Part shown: positions 50,025 through 57,534 of the stretch, in pieces | Layout: every line of letters starts with the position of its first letter | Numbering within the stretch: position 1 is the first letter of the stretch | NCBI RefSeq assembly: GCF_000428765.1 | Contig: NZ_AUAO01000002.1 | Location: forward strand, 62,001-126,000 | DNA length: 64,000 nt | Origin: Brevundimonas aveniformis DSM 17977 | GTDB lineage: Bacteria; Pseudomonadota; Alphaproteobacteria; Caulobacterales; Caulobacteraceae | Direction: 5' to 3' | The notes under the pieces: generated by a model | What the model saw: the letters and a program-made list of their open reading frames with translations, nothing else | Database searches by the model: none | Told to the model about the DNA's origin: nothing | Program-made: the position numbers and the translations under genes

Positions 50025-51527
50025 TCAGGCCATCGTCGGGATGACGAAGCTGGAATCGGAGTGCTCCAACTCGCTATCGGGCCAGCGGGCGGTGACGGTC
50101 TTGGTCTTGGTCCAGAAGCGGACGCCTTCCATGCCGTGCTGGTTGATGTCGCCAAACGCCGACCGCTTCCATCCGCCGAAGGTATGATAGGCCACCGGCA
50201 CCGGGATCGGCACATTGATGCCGACCATGCCGACATTGACCCGGGCGGCGAAGTCACGCGCGGCGCGACCGTTCTGGGTGAAGATGGCGACGCCGTTGCC
50301 GTATTGGTGCTTCGACGGCAGGGCCAGGGCTTCCTCGAAGCTGTCGGCGCGCATGATCTGCAGGACGGGGCCGAAGATCTCTTCCCGATAGGAGTCCATC
50401 GTCGGCTTGACGTGGTCGAACAGCGACGGGCCGATGAAATAGCCCTTCTCGTGACCCTGAAGGCTGAAGCCGCGGCCGTCGACGACCAGTTCGGCGCCCT
50501 CGTCGACGCCCTTCTGGATCCAGCCCTCGACGCGGGCCTTGTGGGCGGCGTTGACGACCGGGCCGTAGTGGGCGCCGGCGTCGGTGGAGACGCCGACCCT
50601 CAGGGTCTCGATCTCGGCCACCATGCGCGCGCGCAGCTCATCGGCGGTCTTCTGGCCGACCGGCACGACGACCGGCAGGGCCATGCAGCGTTCGCCCGCC
50701 GAGCCAAAGGCGGCACCGGACAGATCCTTGATGACCTGGTCCATGTCGGCGTCGGGCAGAACGATGCCGTGGTTCTTGGCCCCGCCCATGGCCTGGACGC
50801 GCTTTCCGTGCTCGGCTCCGGTCCGGTAGACGTAGTGGGCGATGTCGGACGAGCCGACGAAGCTGACGGCGTGGACCTGCGGGTGGGTCAGGATGGCGTC
50901 GACCGCCGCCTTGTCGCCATGCACCACGTTCAGCACGCCCTTGGGTGCCCCGGCCTGGATCATCAGTTCGGCCAGACGGACGGGAACGGACGGGTCACGC
51001 TCTGACGGCTTGAGGACGAAGGTGTTGCCGACCGCAATGGCCACGCCGAACATCCACATTGGGATCATGGCGGGGAAGTTGAACGGGGTAATGCCGGCCA
51101 CCACGCCCAGCGGCTGACGCATGGAATAGACGTCGATGCCCGGTCCGGCACCCCAGGTGTATTCGCCCTTCAGCGCGTGCGGGATGCCGCAGGCGAACTC
51201 GATGACCTCAAGGCCGCGCTGGATATCGCCCTTGGCGTCGGCGATGACCTTGCCGTGCTCGGACGACAGCAGATGCGCCAGCTCGTCCATATTGGCTTCC
51301 ACCAGGCGCTTGAACTCGAACAGGACGCGGGCGCGGCGCTGGGGGTTGGTCCCCGACCATTCCTCGAAGGCGGTCTGTGCGCCCTGAACGGCCTTGTCGA
51401 CCTCGCCGACGGTGGCCAGTTGGACGCGGGCCTGAACCTCACCGGTGTTCGGGTCCATGACATCGCTGAACCGGCCCGAAGTGCCGACATAGGTAGAGCC
51501 GTCGATGAAATGGTCGATGTCACGCAT
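50025..51527 (-). CDS. mmsA: CoA-acylating methylmalonate-semialdehyde dehydrogenase
   Basis: An NAD-dependent aldehyde dehydrogenase converting malonate or methylmalonate semialdehyde to acetyl- or propionyl-CoA in valine and inositol breakdown. It has 500 residues. GVVAGITPFNFPAMIPMWMF, the catalytic Cys in GSAGERCMALPVVVPVG, and EEIFGPVLQIMRADSFEEAL mark the MmsA subfamily. The ATG at 51527 matches the family start MRDIDHFIDG. It is convergent with the thioredoxin-like gene region, with a small membrane-protein gene in between. Confidence 0.95.
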   Translation of the reverse strand: MRDIDHFIDGSTYVGTSGRFSDVMDPNTGEVQARVQLATVGEVDKAVQGAQTAFEEWSGTNPQRRARVLFEFKRLVEANMDELAHLLSSEHGKVIADAKGDIQRGLEVIEFACGIPHALKGEYTWGAGPGIDVYSMRQPLGVVAGITPFNFPAMIPMWMFGVAIAVGNTFVLKPSERDPSVPVRLAELMIQAGAPKGVLNVVHGDKAAVDAILTHPQVHAVSFVGSSDIAHYVYRTGAEHGKRVQAMGGAKNHGIVLPDADMDQVIKDLSGAAFGSAGERCMALPVVVPVGQKTADELRARMVAEIETLRVGVSTDAGAHYGPVVNAAHKARVEGWIQKGVDEGAELVVDGRGFSLQGHEKGYFIGPSLFDHVKPTMDSYREEIFGPVLQIMRADSFEEALALPSKHQYGNGVAIFTQNGRAARDFAARVNVGMVGINVPIPVPVAYHTFGGWKRSAFGDINQHGMEGVRFWTKTKTVTARWPDSELEHSDSSFVIPTMA

Positions 51528-51611
51528 GGGAGGATCAGTCCTGAAAACTTGCCGCAAGGGCGGGAGTCGCGGGGCGGTTTAGCCCCTTGAGGCGGGCGTG
51601 GCCAGCGGGGT

Positions 51612-52238
51612 CTATGTGCGCGGCCTGCCGACGCGCGGTTTCTTCACAGACGCCGGTTGCGGGCCGACCTCGACCTGATCACCCCAGGTGGACCAGCCGG
51701 GGCGGGGGCTGCGGCAGAAGAGTTCGAGACGCCCGGCGTCCGGGTAGAGACGCTCGATCCGCTCAGCGATGTCGGTGGGCTTTTCGGAATGCAGGCCGCG
51801 CGGGGCCATGACGACGTTGGGGACGCCCTCGTCGGCGAGAGGAAGGGGACGGCCCGTGCGTTGTGGGCTGGCGGCCAACACATATTCAACCGTCGGCTTG
51901 ACGATGGAGGGGCGGACGCCCTGGGCCCCGATGGGTTGGCCGTCCTTGCGGGTTTTGACCCAGACGAAGGCCACGCCGCGATAGTGCAGGCCCCAGGCCT
52001 CGATGCAGCGAATGGCCAGGTCCAGTCGTGGCGAGGTCGCCCACAGGAACAGGACCGACCGCTTGGCCATCAGCCGTCGCATCGGAAAGGCGAGCAGGGC
52101 CTTATCCGGCGAGGTTTCGTAAAACTTGGCCGCCGCACCCCACTTGTCCTGCTGGCCGTAGTAGCCCCAGGGCGGGTCCGCCAGGACGACGTCGAACGTC
52201 TGGTCAGGCAGGTCGCGCCAGCGCGCGTCGTCGTCCAT
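51612..52238 (-). CDS. MT-A70 family adenine N6-methyltransferase
   Basis: A 208-residue methyltransferase with the catalytic DPPW motif at residues 21-24 (VVLADPPWGYYG) and SVLFLWATSPRLDLAIRCI downstream, typical of MT-A70. It is probably a DNA N6-adenine enzyme, but it lacks a partner endonuclease, so it would be a solitary methylase. The C-terminal tail is basic (VKKPRVGRPRT). No CcrM-type sequence is seen. Confidence 0.87.
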   Translation of the reverse strand: MDDDARWRDLPDQTFDVVLADPPWGYYGQQDKWGAAAKFYETSPDKALLAFPMRRLMAKRSVLFLWATSPRLDLAIRCIEAWGLHYRGVAFVWVKTRKDGQPIGAQGVRPSIVKPTVEYVLAASPQRTGRPLPLADEGVPNVVMAPRGLHSEKPTDIAERIERLYPDAGRLELFCRSPRPGWSTWGDQVEVGPQPASVKKPRVGRPRT

Positions 52239-52250
52239 CGCGCGGCTTGC

Positions 52251-54329
52251 CTAGTCGATCGGCTCAGCCCCGACCGGCGCATAGCGGCCCAGCCAATCCG
52301 CCACCGTATTGTGCCACTGGACCGAGTTGTGCGCGCGCAGCACCCAGTGGTTCTCGTTCGGGAAGTACAACAGGCGGCTGGGGATGCCCCGGCGTTGCAG
52401 GGCGTTAAAGGTCGCCAGGCCTTGCGCGGTCGGAATACGGAAATCGAGGTCGCCCTGGACCACCAGCATCGGCACGCGCCAGTTCTGAACATAGTTGGCC
52501 GGATTGAACTCCTGATAGCCTTCGGGGTTCTCCCAGGGCGTGCCGCCGTTTTCCCATTCGGTGAACCACAGCTCTTCGGTTTCGTGGCCCATGGCGAAGG
52601 TGTCGAAGACGCCATCGTGATTGACCAGACACTGCCACGGCTGGTTCCAGTTGCCGGCGATCCAGTTGACCATATAGCCGCCGTAGGAGGCCCCGAGCGC
52701 GCACGCGCGGTCCTCATCGAGGAAGTCGTACTCAGCCAGGACGTAGTCCCAGCCCTTCTGGAGGTCTTCCAGCGGGCGGTCGCCCCAGTGCTGGGAGATG
52801 GCGTCGGTGAAGGCCTGGCCGTAGCCAGTCGAGCCGTGGAAATCGATCATCACCACCGCATAGCCGAGGCCGGCGTAGAACTGGGGGTTCCAGCGGTAGG
52901 ACCAGCCGTCGCCGAATGAGCCTTGCGGCCCCCCGTGGATGAGGAAGGCGACCGGATATTCCTGACCTTCCTGATAGCCGTGCGGGCGCACGACGTAGCC
53001 GTGGACGGTCTCGTTGTTCCAGCCGGGGAAGGAGAACTGTTCGTAGTCGCCCAGGGCGATCTGACCCATGACCTCGGCATTGTGGTTGGTGATCTGGCGC
53101 GGCAGGTCACGCCCGCGGGCGGAGCGATAGAAGAGGTTGACCGGCCCATCCAGACCGTCACGCGCATAGACGAAGCCGCCGTCGGCCAGGTTCACGCCGG
53201 CGACGTGGCCGCCGGTGGTCAGGGGCGTGACCCGACCCGAGCGGACGTCGATGGAGAACAGCCGCGTCGTGCCGGTGTCGCCTGCGGTGGCGTAGAGGGT
53301 GCGGCCGTCCGGCGACCACATCAGGGAATCAGCCGAGCGGTCCCAGTCGGCGGCGATCTCGCGCGCCGTGCCGGTGGCGACGTCCATCAGCATGATGCGC
53401 CAGCGGTCGGCCTCAAAGCCAGGGCGGCTCATGGCGCGATAGGCCATTGTGCGGCCGTCGGGCGAGAAGACCGGGCCTGTGTCCCAGGCGTCGTTGGCGT
53501 CGGTCAGATTGACCAGGGTGCCGCCCGACAGGGGGACCTGATAGAGATCGAAGTTGGTGCTCCACGGCTCGGTCTGGCCGGCCAGCCGCGAGGAGAAGAC
53601 GACCGTGTCGCTGTCGGGGCTGATGGCGTATTCGCCCTCGTCGCCGAAGGGAACCGACGGCGTGTCGCCGTCGAAGCCGGGCATCAGGGCCGTGGCCGTG
53701 GTCGCCGCAGCGCCCGGCGTCAGGTCGACGCGAAACAGATGATTGCGGCGGCCGTCCTCCCAGGTGTCCCAATGGCGCACGAACGCGCGGTCATAGACCT
53801 GGCCCGTCTCGGTGCGGTTGGCCCGGTGCTCGACCTCCGAGACGGTGCAGACCAGGTCGCCTTCGCAGGCGGGATAGACTTCCAGCGAGATGACCAGCGA
53901 GCCGCCGTCCGGTGTAATGCGGAAAGAGCCGACGTCCAGCGGCAGATTGGTCACCTGAGTGGCCGTGGCGCCCTGGTCGGCGCTGACCCAGACCTGGCCT
54001 CCACGCATGAAGAACAGCCGGCCATCGCTCGACCAGCGACCGGTATTGGCCCCGGCGTCGGAGATGGCCAGGCGGTGGGCGTTGTCGCCGTCGGCTTCCA
54101 CGGCCCACAGGCTGGTGACGCCGCGGTTGTTCTCCCAGTCCGTCTGGCGAAGATTGTAGGTGACGGTGCGACCGTCTGGCGACACTTGGGGGTCCGAGAC
54201 GCGATCCAGTCGGGCCAGGTCATCGACGGTGAAGGCGCGCCCTTCAGCCTCCTGGGCCAGCGCCGGCATGGCGGCAAGAGCGGTCGACAGGGCAATCAGC
54301 GAAACGATCGGACGGGCGAGACGGTTCAT
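52251..54329 (-). CDS. S9 family prolyl-oligopeptidase-type peptidase, exported
   Basis: A 692-residue serine peptidase with an N-terminal signal peptide (IALSTALAAMPALAQ). A seven-bladed propeller region follows (repeated DPQVSPDGRTVTY, GPVFSPDGRTMAYR, SLMWSPDGRTLYA), then an alpha/beta-hydrolase domain. The catalytic triad is S548 (GASYGGYM), D629 (GDLDFRIP) and H661 (NENHWV). It probably degrades short peptides in the periplasm. The ATG at 54329 gives a clean signal peptide. Confidence 0.93.
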   Translation of the reverse strand: MNRLARPIVSLIALSTALAAMPALAQEAEGRAFTVDDLARLDRVSDPQVSPDGRTVTYNLRQTDWENNRGVTSLWAVEADGDNAHRLAISDAGANTGRWSSDGRLFFMRGGQVWVSADQGATATQVTNLPLDVGSFRITPDGGSLVISLEVYPACEGDLVCTVSEVEHRANRTETGQVYDRAFVRHWDTWEDGRRNHLFRVDLTPGAAATTATALMPGFDGDTPSVPFGDEGEYAISPDSDTVVFSSRLAGQTEPWSTNFDLYQVPLSGGTLVNLTDANDAWDTGPVFSPDGRTMAYRAMSRPGFEADRWRIMLMDVATGTAREIAADWDRSADSLMWSPDGRTLYATAGDTGTTRLFSIDVRSGRVTPLTTGGHVAGVNLADGGFVYARDGLDGPVNLFYRSARGRDLPRQITNHNAEVMGQIALGDYEQFSFPGWNNETVHGYVVRPHGYQEGQEYPVAFLIHGGPQGSFGDGWSYRWNPQFYAGLGYAVVMIDFHGSTGYGQAFTDAISQHWGDRPLEDLQKGWDYVLAEYDFLDEDRACALGASYGGYMVNWIAGNWNQPWQCLVNHDGVFDTFAMGHETEELWFTEWENGGTPWENPEGYQEFNPANYVQNWRVPMLVVQGDLDFRIPTAQGLATFNALQRRGIPSRLLYFPNENHWVLRAHNSVQWHNTVADWLGRYAPVGAEPID

Positions 54330-54433
54330 CGGGTAGCTTCCGCAAATAACTGAGGCGAGACTGCTAGCACCGTGACGGCCCTGTTGCATCCCCGCTTGCT
54401 CCAAAAGCCGACGCGGACGATCATCCCTGCTGC

Positions 54434-55276
54434 ATGACTGTCACCGCCCCCGCACCGCACATTGTCGATGTCCTGATCGCAGAACGGGCTCCCCGGCTGA
54501 CGGGATCGTTTGTCTGGCCGGTGGTGCGGCCGGCACTCTATGCCATGCTGGACTATGCCAAGGCCCGCCGGATGGCCGACGCCATCGGGCCGATGTCAGG
54601 GGCTGAGGCGCTGGACTATGTGTCGGGGCTGCTCGACCTGCAGGTCGCGGCCTTCTTTCTGGATCGAATCCCCAAGACCGGGCGGTGCGTGGTCGTCTGT
54701 AACCATCCCACCGGCATTGCCGACGGTCTGGCCGTGCAGGATGCCATCAAGCGGGTACGGGACGACGCCATCTATTTTGCCAATGCTGACGCCTTGAGGG
54801 TGTCGCCCCGCCTGGACGAGGTGGTGATCCCGGTCGAATGGGTCGAAACCAAGCGGACCCGTGAGAAGACGCGGGCGACGCTCCAGGCGGCGCGCGATGC
54901 CTTTGAGGCCGAACGGTGCGTCGTCATGTTCCCGGCCGGGCGGCTGGCCCGCCGGCAGAATGGCCAACTGACCGATCCGCCCTGGGCGGCGACGGCGGCC
55001 TCGCTGGCGCGCAAATACGAGGCTCCGGTGGTGCCGATCCATGTGTCGGGGCCGCAGTCGACGATGTTCCACACCTTTGACCGGTTCTCGGAGGAGCTGA
55101 GAGACGTCACGCTGTTCCACGAAATGCTGAACAAGCGGGGCCGCAAGTTCCAGCTGACGGTCGGGCCGACCATTTCGCCTGAGCGGCTCGATATTGATGC
55201 TACCAGGGCCACCTATGCACTCAAGGCCTATGTCGAGCGCATACTGGCCAATCAGCCGGACGCGATCTTCGCGTGA
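54434..55276 (+). CDS. Lysophospholipid/glycerol-phosphate acyltransferase family
   Basis: A 280-residue acyltransferase of the PlsC superfamily. The catalytic motif is a variant, NHPTGIADGLAV (His and Asp with five residues between rather than four). This variant is seen in the hemolysin-like/OlsA-type branch. FPAGRLARR is the second block. The substrate may be lysophosphatidic acid or an amino-acid lipid. It couples to tsaE by a GTGA overlap. Confidence 0.87.
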   Translation: MTVTAPAPHIVDVLIAERAPRLTGSFVWPVVRPALYAMLDYAKARRMADAIGPMSGAEALDYVSGLLDLQVAAFFLDRIPKTGRCVVVCNHPTGIADGLAVQDAIKRVRDDAIYFANADALRVSPRLDEVVIPVEWVETKRTREKTRATLQAARDAFEAERCVVMFPAGRLARRQNGQLTDPPWAATAASLARKYEAPVVPIHVSGPQSTMFHTFDRFSEELRDVTLFHEMLNKRGRKFQLTVGPTISPERLDIDATRATYALKAYVERILANQPDAIFA

Positions 55277-55743
55277 TCCTGGACGGGACGGTTGAGATTG
55301 ACCTGGCGGACGCGGGGTTGACGGCGGCCCTCGGGGCGGCGCTGTCAGCGGTGATCGAGCCGGGCGAGGCCCTTCTGCTGAGTGGGCCGCTAGGGGCGGG
55401 AAAATCAGTCCTGGCGCGCGGTCTGATTCAGGCCCTGGCGGGAGCGGAGGAGGAGGTTCCCTCACCAACCTTCACCCTGGTTCAGTTCTACGAGACGCAG
55501 CCGGCGATCGCCCACTTCGACCTCTATCGGCTGGAAGGTCAGGGTGAGGCGCTGGAGATCGGTCTGGAAGAGGCGCTGGATCACGGCGCGGCTCTGGTCG
55601 AATGGCCCGTGCGGATCAGCGGTCCTGAATGGGCGCGGTTGGCCCCGGATCGGCTCGAGGTAGAGTTGTCCCACGCGGGCGAAGGCCGTATCGCCCGTTT
55701 GACGCCCCATGGTGCCTGGAAAGGACGCGCGCTTGAGTTCTGA
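55273..55743 (+). CDS. tsaE: tRNA threonylcarbamoyladenosine biosynthesis ATPase TsaE
   Basis: An ATPase of the TsaBDE complex that installs t6A37 on tRNAs. The 156-residue protein has Walker A GPLGAGKS (38-45), SPTFTLVQFYE as the switch region, and HFDLYRLEGQGEALEIGLEE with the C-terminal VEWPVRI. It starts with GTG at 55273, overlapping the acyltransferase stop (GTGA). The next gene, amgK, begins inside its end. Confidence 0.94.
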   Translation: MILDGTVEIDLADAGLTAALGAALSAVIEPGEALLLSGPLGAGKSVLARGLIQALAGAEEEVPSPTFTLVQFYETQPAIAHFDLYRLEGQGEALEIGLEEALDHGAALVEWPVRISGPEWARLAPDRLEVELSHAGEGRIARLTPHGAWKGRALEF

Positions 55744-56824
55744 TCGTGAGGCCGAACGGCTCGAGTTTCTGAAGGCTGCCGGCCTGGCCGATGCAGAGCG
55801 CCACCCCTTGCCTGGCGATGCCTCGACGCGGCGCTACGAGCGACTGATGACGCCCGGCGGCGTGTCGTTGATGCTGATGGATCAGGCCCCGGCGGCCGAA
55901 AGCGTGATCTGCCGGCCGGGCATGACGCCCGAGCAACGGCTGGCGGCCGGCTGGAACGCCACGGCGCGCCTGTCGGCGGGCCGGATTGAAGCCTTCGCAG
56001 GGGTCGCCGCCTATCTTCGCAGCCTGGGCCTGTCCGCGCCGGACATTCTGGCGCTCGACGCGCCGCGCGGCCTGGCGGTGCTGGAAGACTTCGGCGACGG
56101 CCTGTTCGCCCGCGTGATCGGGGCCGGGCAGGATGAGACGCCCCTGTATCTGGGGGCGATTGAGGCGCTGGCACGGCTGCACGAAGAAACGCCGCCCGCT
56201 TCGCTGGACGGGCATGGCCTGAGCTGGCCGTTGCTCGACTATGATGCGACGGCACTTCAGGGCGGGGCGGACCTTTTCGTCGACTGGATGCCGAAACTGG
56301 TCCCGAGCCTCAACTTCGATGAAGCCGCGCGGGCCGAATGGGCGGCGGTCTGGGCCCCGCATGTGGCGCGCGGCGCGGCGGGGGCGAGCGTCCTGGCGCA
56401 CCGGGATTATCATGCCGAGAACCTGATCTGGCTGCCGGGTCGAACCGGCGCGGCGCGGGTCGGCATGATTGATTTCCAGGACGCGGTGCTGGCCCACCCA
56501 AGCTGGGACCTGCATTCGCTATTGCAGGATGCACGGCGAGACGTGCCGGCCGAGATCGAGGCGCAGGCGCTGAACCGCTATTTCGAGCTGCGACCTGACA
56601 TCAACCGCGAGGCCTTCATGGTCGACTATGCGGCGCTGGCGGCGCTGAATGAGGCGCGCATTCTGGGCATCTTCGCCCGGCTGGTCGCACGGGACGGCAA
56701 GCCCAGATACCGGGCCTTCATGCCGCGCATGTGGCGACATCTGGAACAAAACCTGAAACGTCCAGAACTGGCGCAGGTGGCCGCTTGGCTTGACCGCCAT
56801 GTGCCGCAAGAGACTCGAACGTGA
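55733..56824 (+). CDS. amgK: N-acetylmuramate/N-acetylglucosamine kinase AmgK
   Basis: An anomeric sugar kinase that phosphorylates MurNAc or GlcNAc in the cell-wall recycling route feeding UDP-MurNAc. It is about 363 residues with an APH-type fold. PGDASTRRYERL is the glycine-rich loop, AVLEDFGDGLF is the hinge, LAHRDYHAENLIWL holds the catalytic Asp and MIDFQDAVLAHPSWDL binds metal. A TTG at 55733 has AAGGA seven bases upstream and is chosen; an in-frame ATG at 55709 lacks an SD. It is followed by murU with a GTGA overlap, a diagnostic pair. Confidence 0.9.
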   Translation: MSSDREAERLEFLKAAGLADAERHPLPGDASTRRYERLMTPGGVSLMLMDQAPAAESVICRPGMTPEQRLAAGWNATARLSAGRIEAFAGVAAYLRSLGLSAPDILALDAPRGLAVLEDFGDGLFARVIGAGQDETPLYLGAIEALARLHEETPPASLDGHGLSWPLLDYDATALQGGADLFVDWMPKLVPSLNFDEAARAEWAAVWAPHVARGAAGASVLAHRDYHAENLIWLPGRTGAARVGMIDFQDAVLAHPSWDLHSLLQDARRDVPAEIEAQALNRYFELRPDINREAFMVDYAALAALNEARILGIFARLVARDGKPRYRAFMPRMWRHLEQNLKRPELAQVAAWLDRHVPQETRT

Positions 56825-57531
56825 CCGCTAGACCCGCCACCGCCATGGTGCTGGCCGCAGGGCTGGGTACCCGGATGCGTCCCCTCACGGACGACCGCCC
56901 CAAGGCCCTGGTGGAGGTCGGCGGGCGGGCTCTGATTGACCATGTGCTCGATCGGCTGGTTGCGGCCGGCGTCATGCGGGCGGTGGTCAATGTCCACTGG
57001 TTCGCCGACCGGCTGGAGAGCCACCTAGCGGCGCGTGATGATCTGGAGATCGTGATTTCGGACGAGCGGGCCGAACTGCTCGAAACCGGTGGGGGCTTGA
57101 AGAAGGCGCGGGCGTTGCTCGGAGACGATCCGGTCTGGGTCGCCAACATCGACAGCGTCTGGATCGACCGGGGCGATGCGCTGGGCGACCTGGCCCGCCT
57201 GTGGAACCCGCAAGCGATGGATGTGGCCCTCTTGCTGGCCCAACCCGAGGGCGCGATCGGCTGGCCCGGCAAGGGCGACGGCTTCGTCGATGACGACGGG
57301 CGGTTCCGGTTTCGGGGCGACGCCCCGACGGCCCCGCTGGCCTATATGGGCGTGCACATCACCCGGCCACAGGTGGTCGATGACGGGCCGGACGGGCCGT
57401 TTTCACTGTCGCCCATCTGGCGACGGCTGGCGGATGAAGGCCGGCTGTTCGCGACAGTCATGGATGGCGACTGGATGCACGTCGGCGATCCTGAGGCGGT
57501 CAAGGCGTCAGAAGCCCGGCTGAGGGGCTAG
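56821..57531 (+). CDS. murU: N-acetylmuramate alpha-1-phosphate uridylyltransferase MurU
   Basis: Makes UDP-MurNAc from MurNAc-1-phosphate and UTP, bypassing MurA/MurB in the fosfomycin-insensitive recycling branch. The 236-residue nucleotidyltransferase has AMVLAAGLGTRMRPLTDDRPKA split as the nucleotide motif, ETGGGLKKA, and the metal-binding NIDSVW, with GDWMHVGDPE near the end. It starts with GTG, overlapping the amgK stop. The AmgK-MurU pair explains this operon's first half. Confidence 0.93.
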   Translation: MTARPATAMVLAAGLGTRMRPLTDDRPKALVEVGGRALIDHVLDRLVAAGVMRAVVNVHWFADRLESHLAARDDLEIVISDERAELLETGGGLKKARALLGDDPVWVANIDSVWIDRGDALGDLARLWNPQAMDVALLLAQPEGAIGWPGKGDGFVDDDGRFRFRGDAPTAPLAYMGVHITRPQVVDDGPDGPFSLSPIWRRLADEGRLFATVMDGDWMHVGDPEAVKASEARLRG

Positions 57532-57534
57532 GCG

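Noticed and set aside
52923..54353. A 476-codon plus-strand frame opposite the S9 peptidase
   Set aside because: Val/Gly/Arg-rich shadow; the peptidase triad, propeller repeats and signal peptide on the minus strand are decisive.
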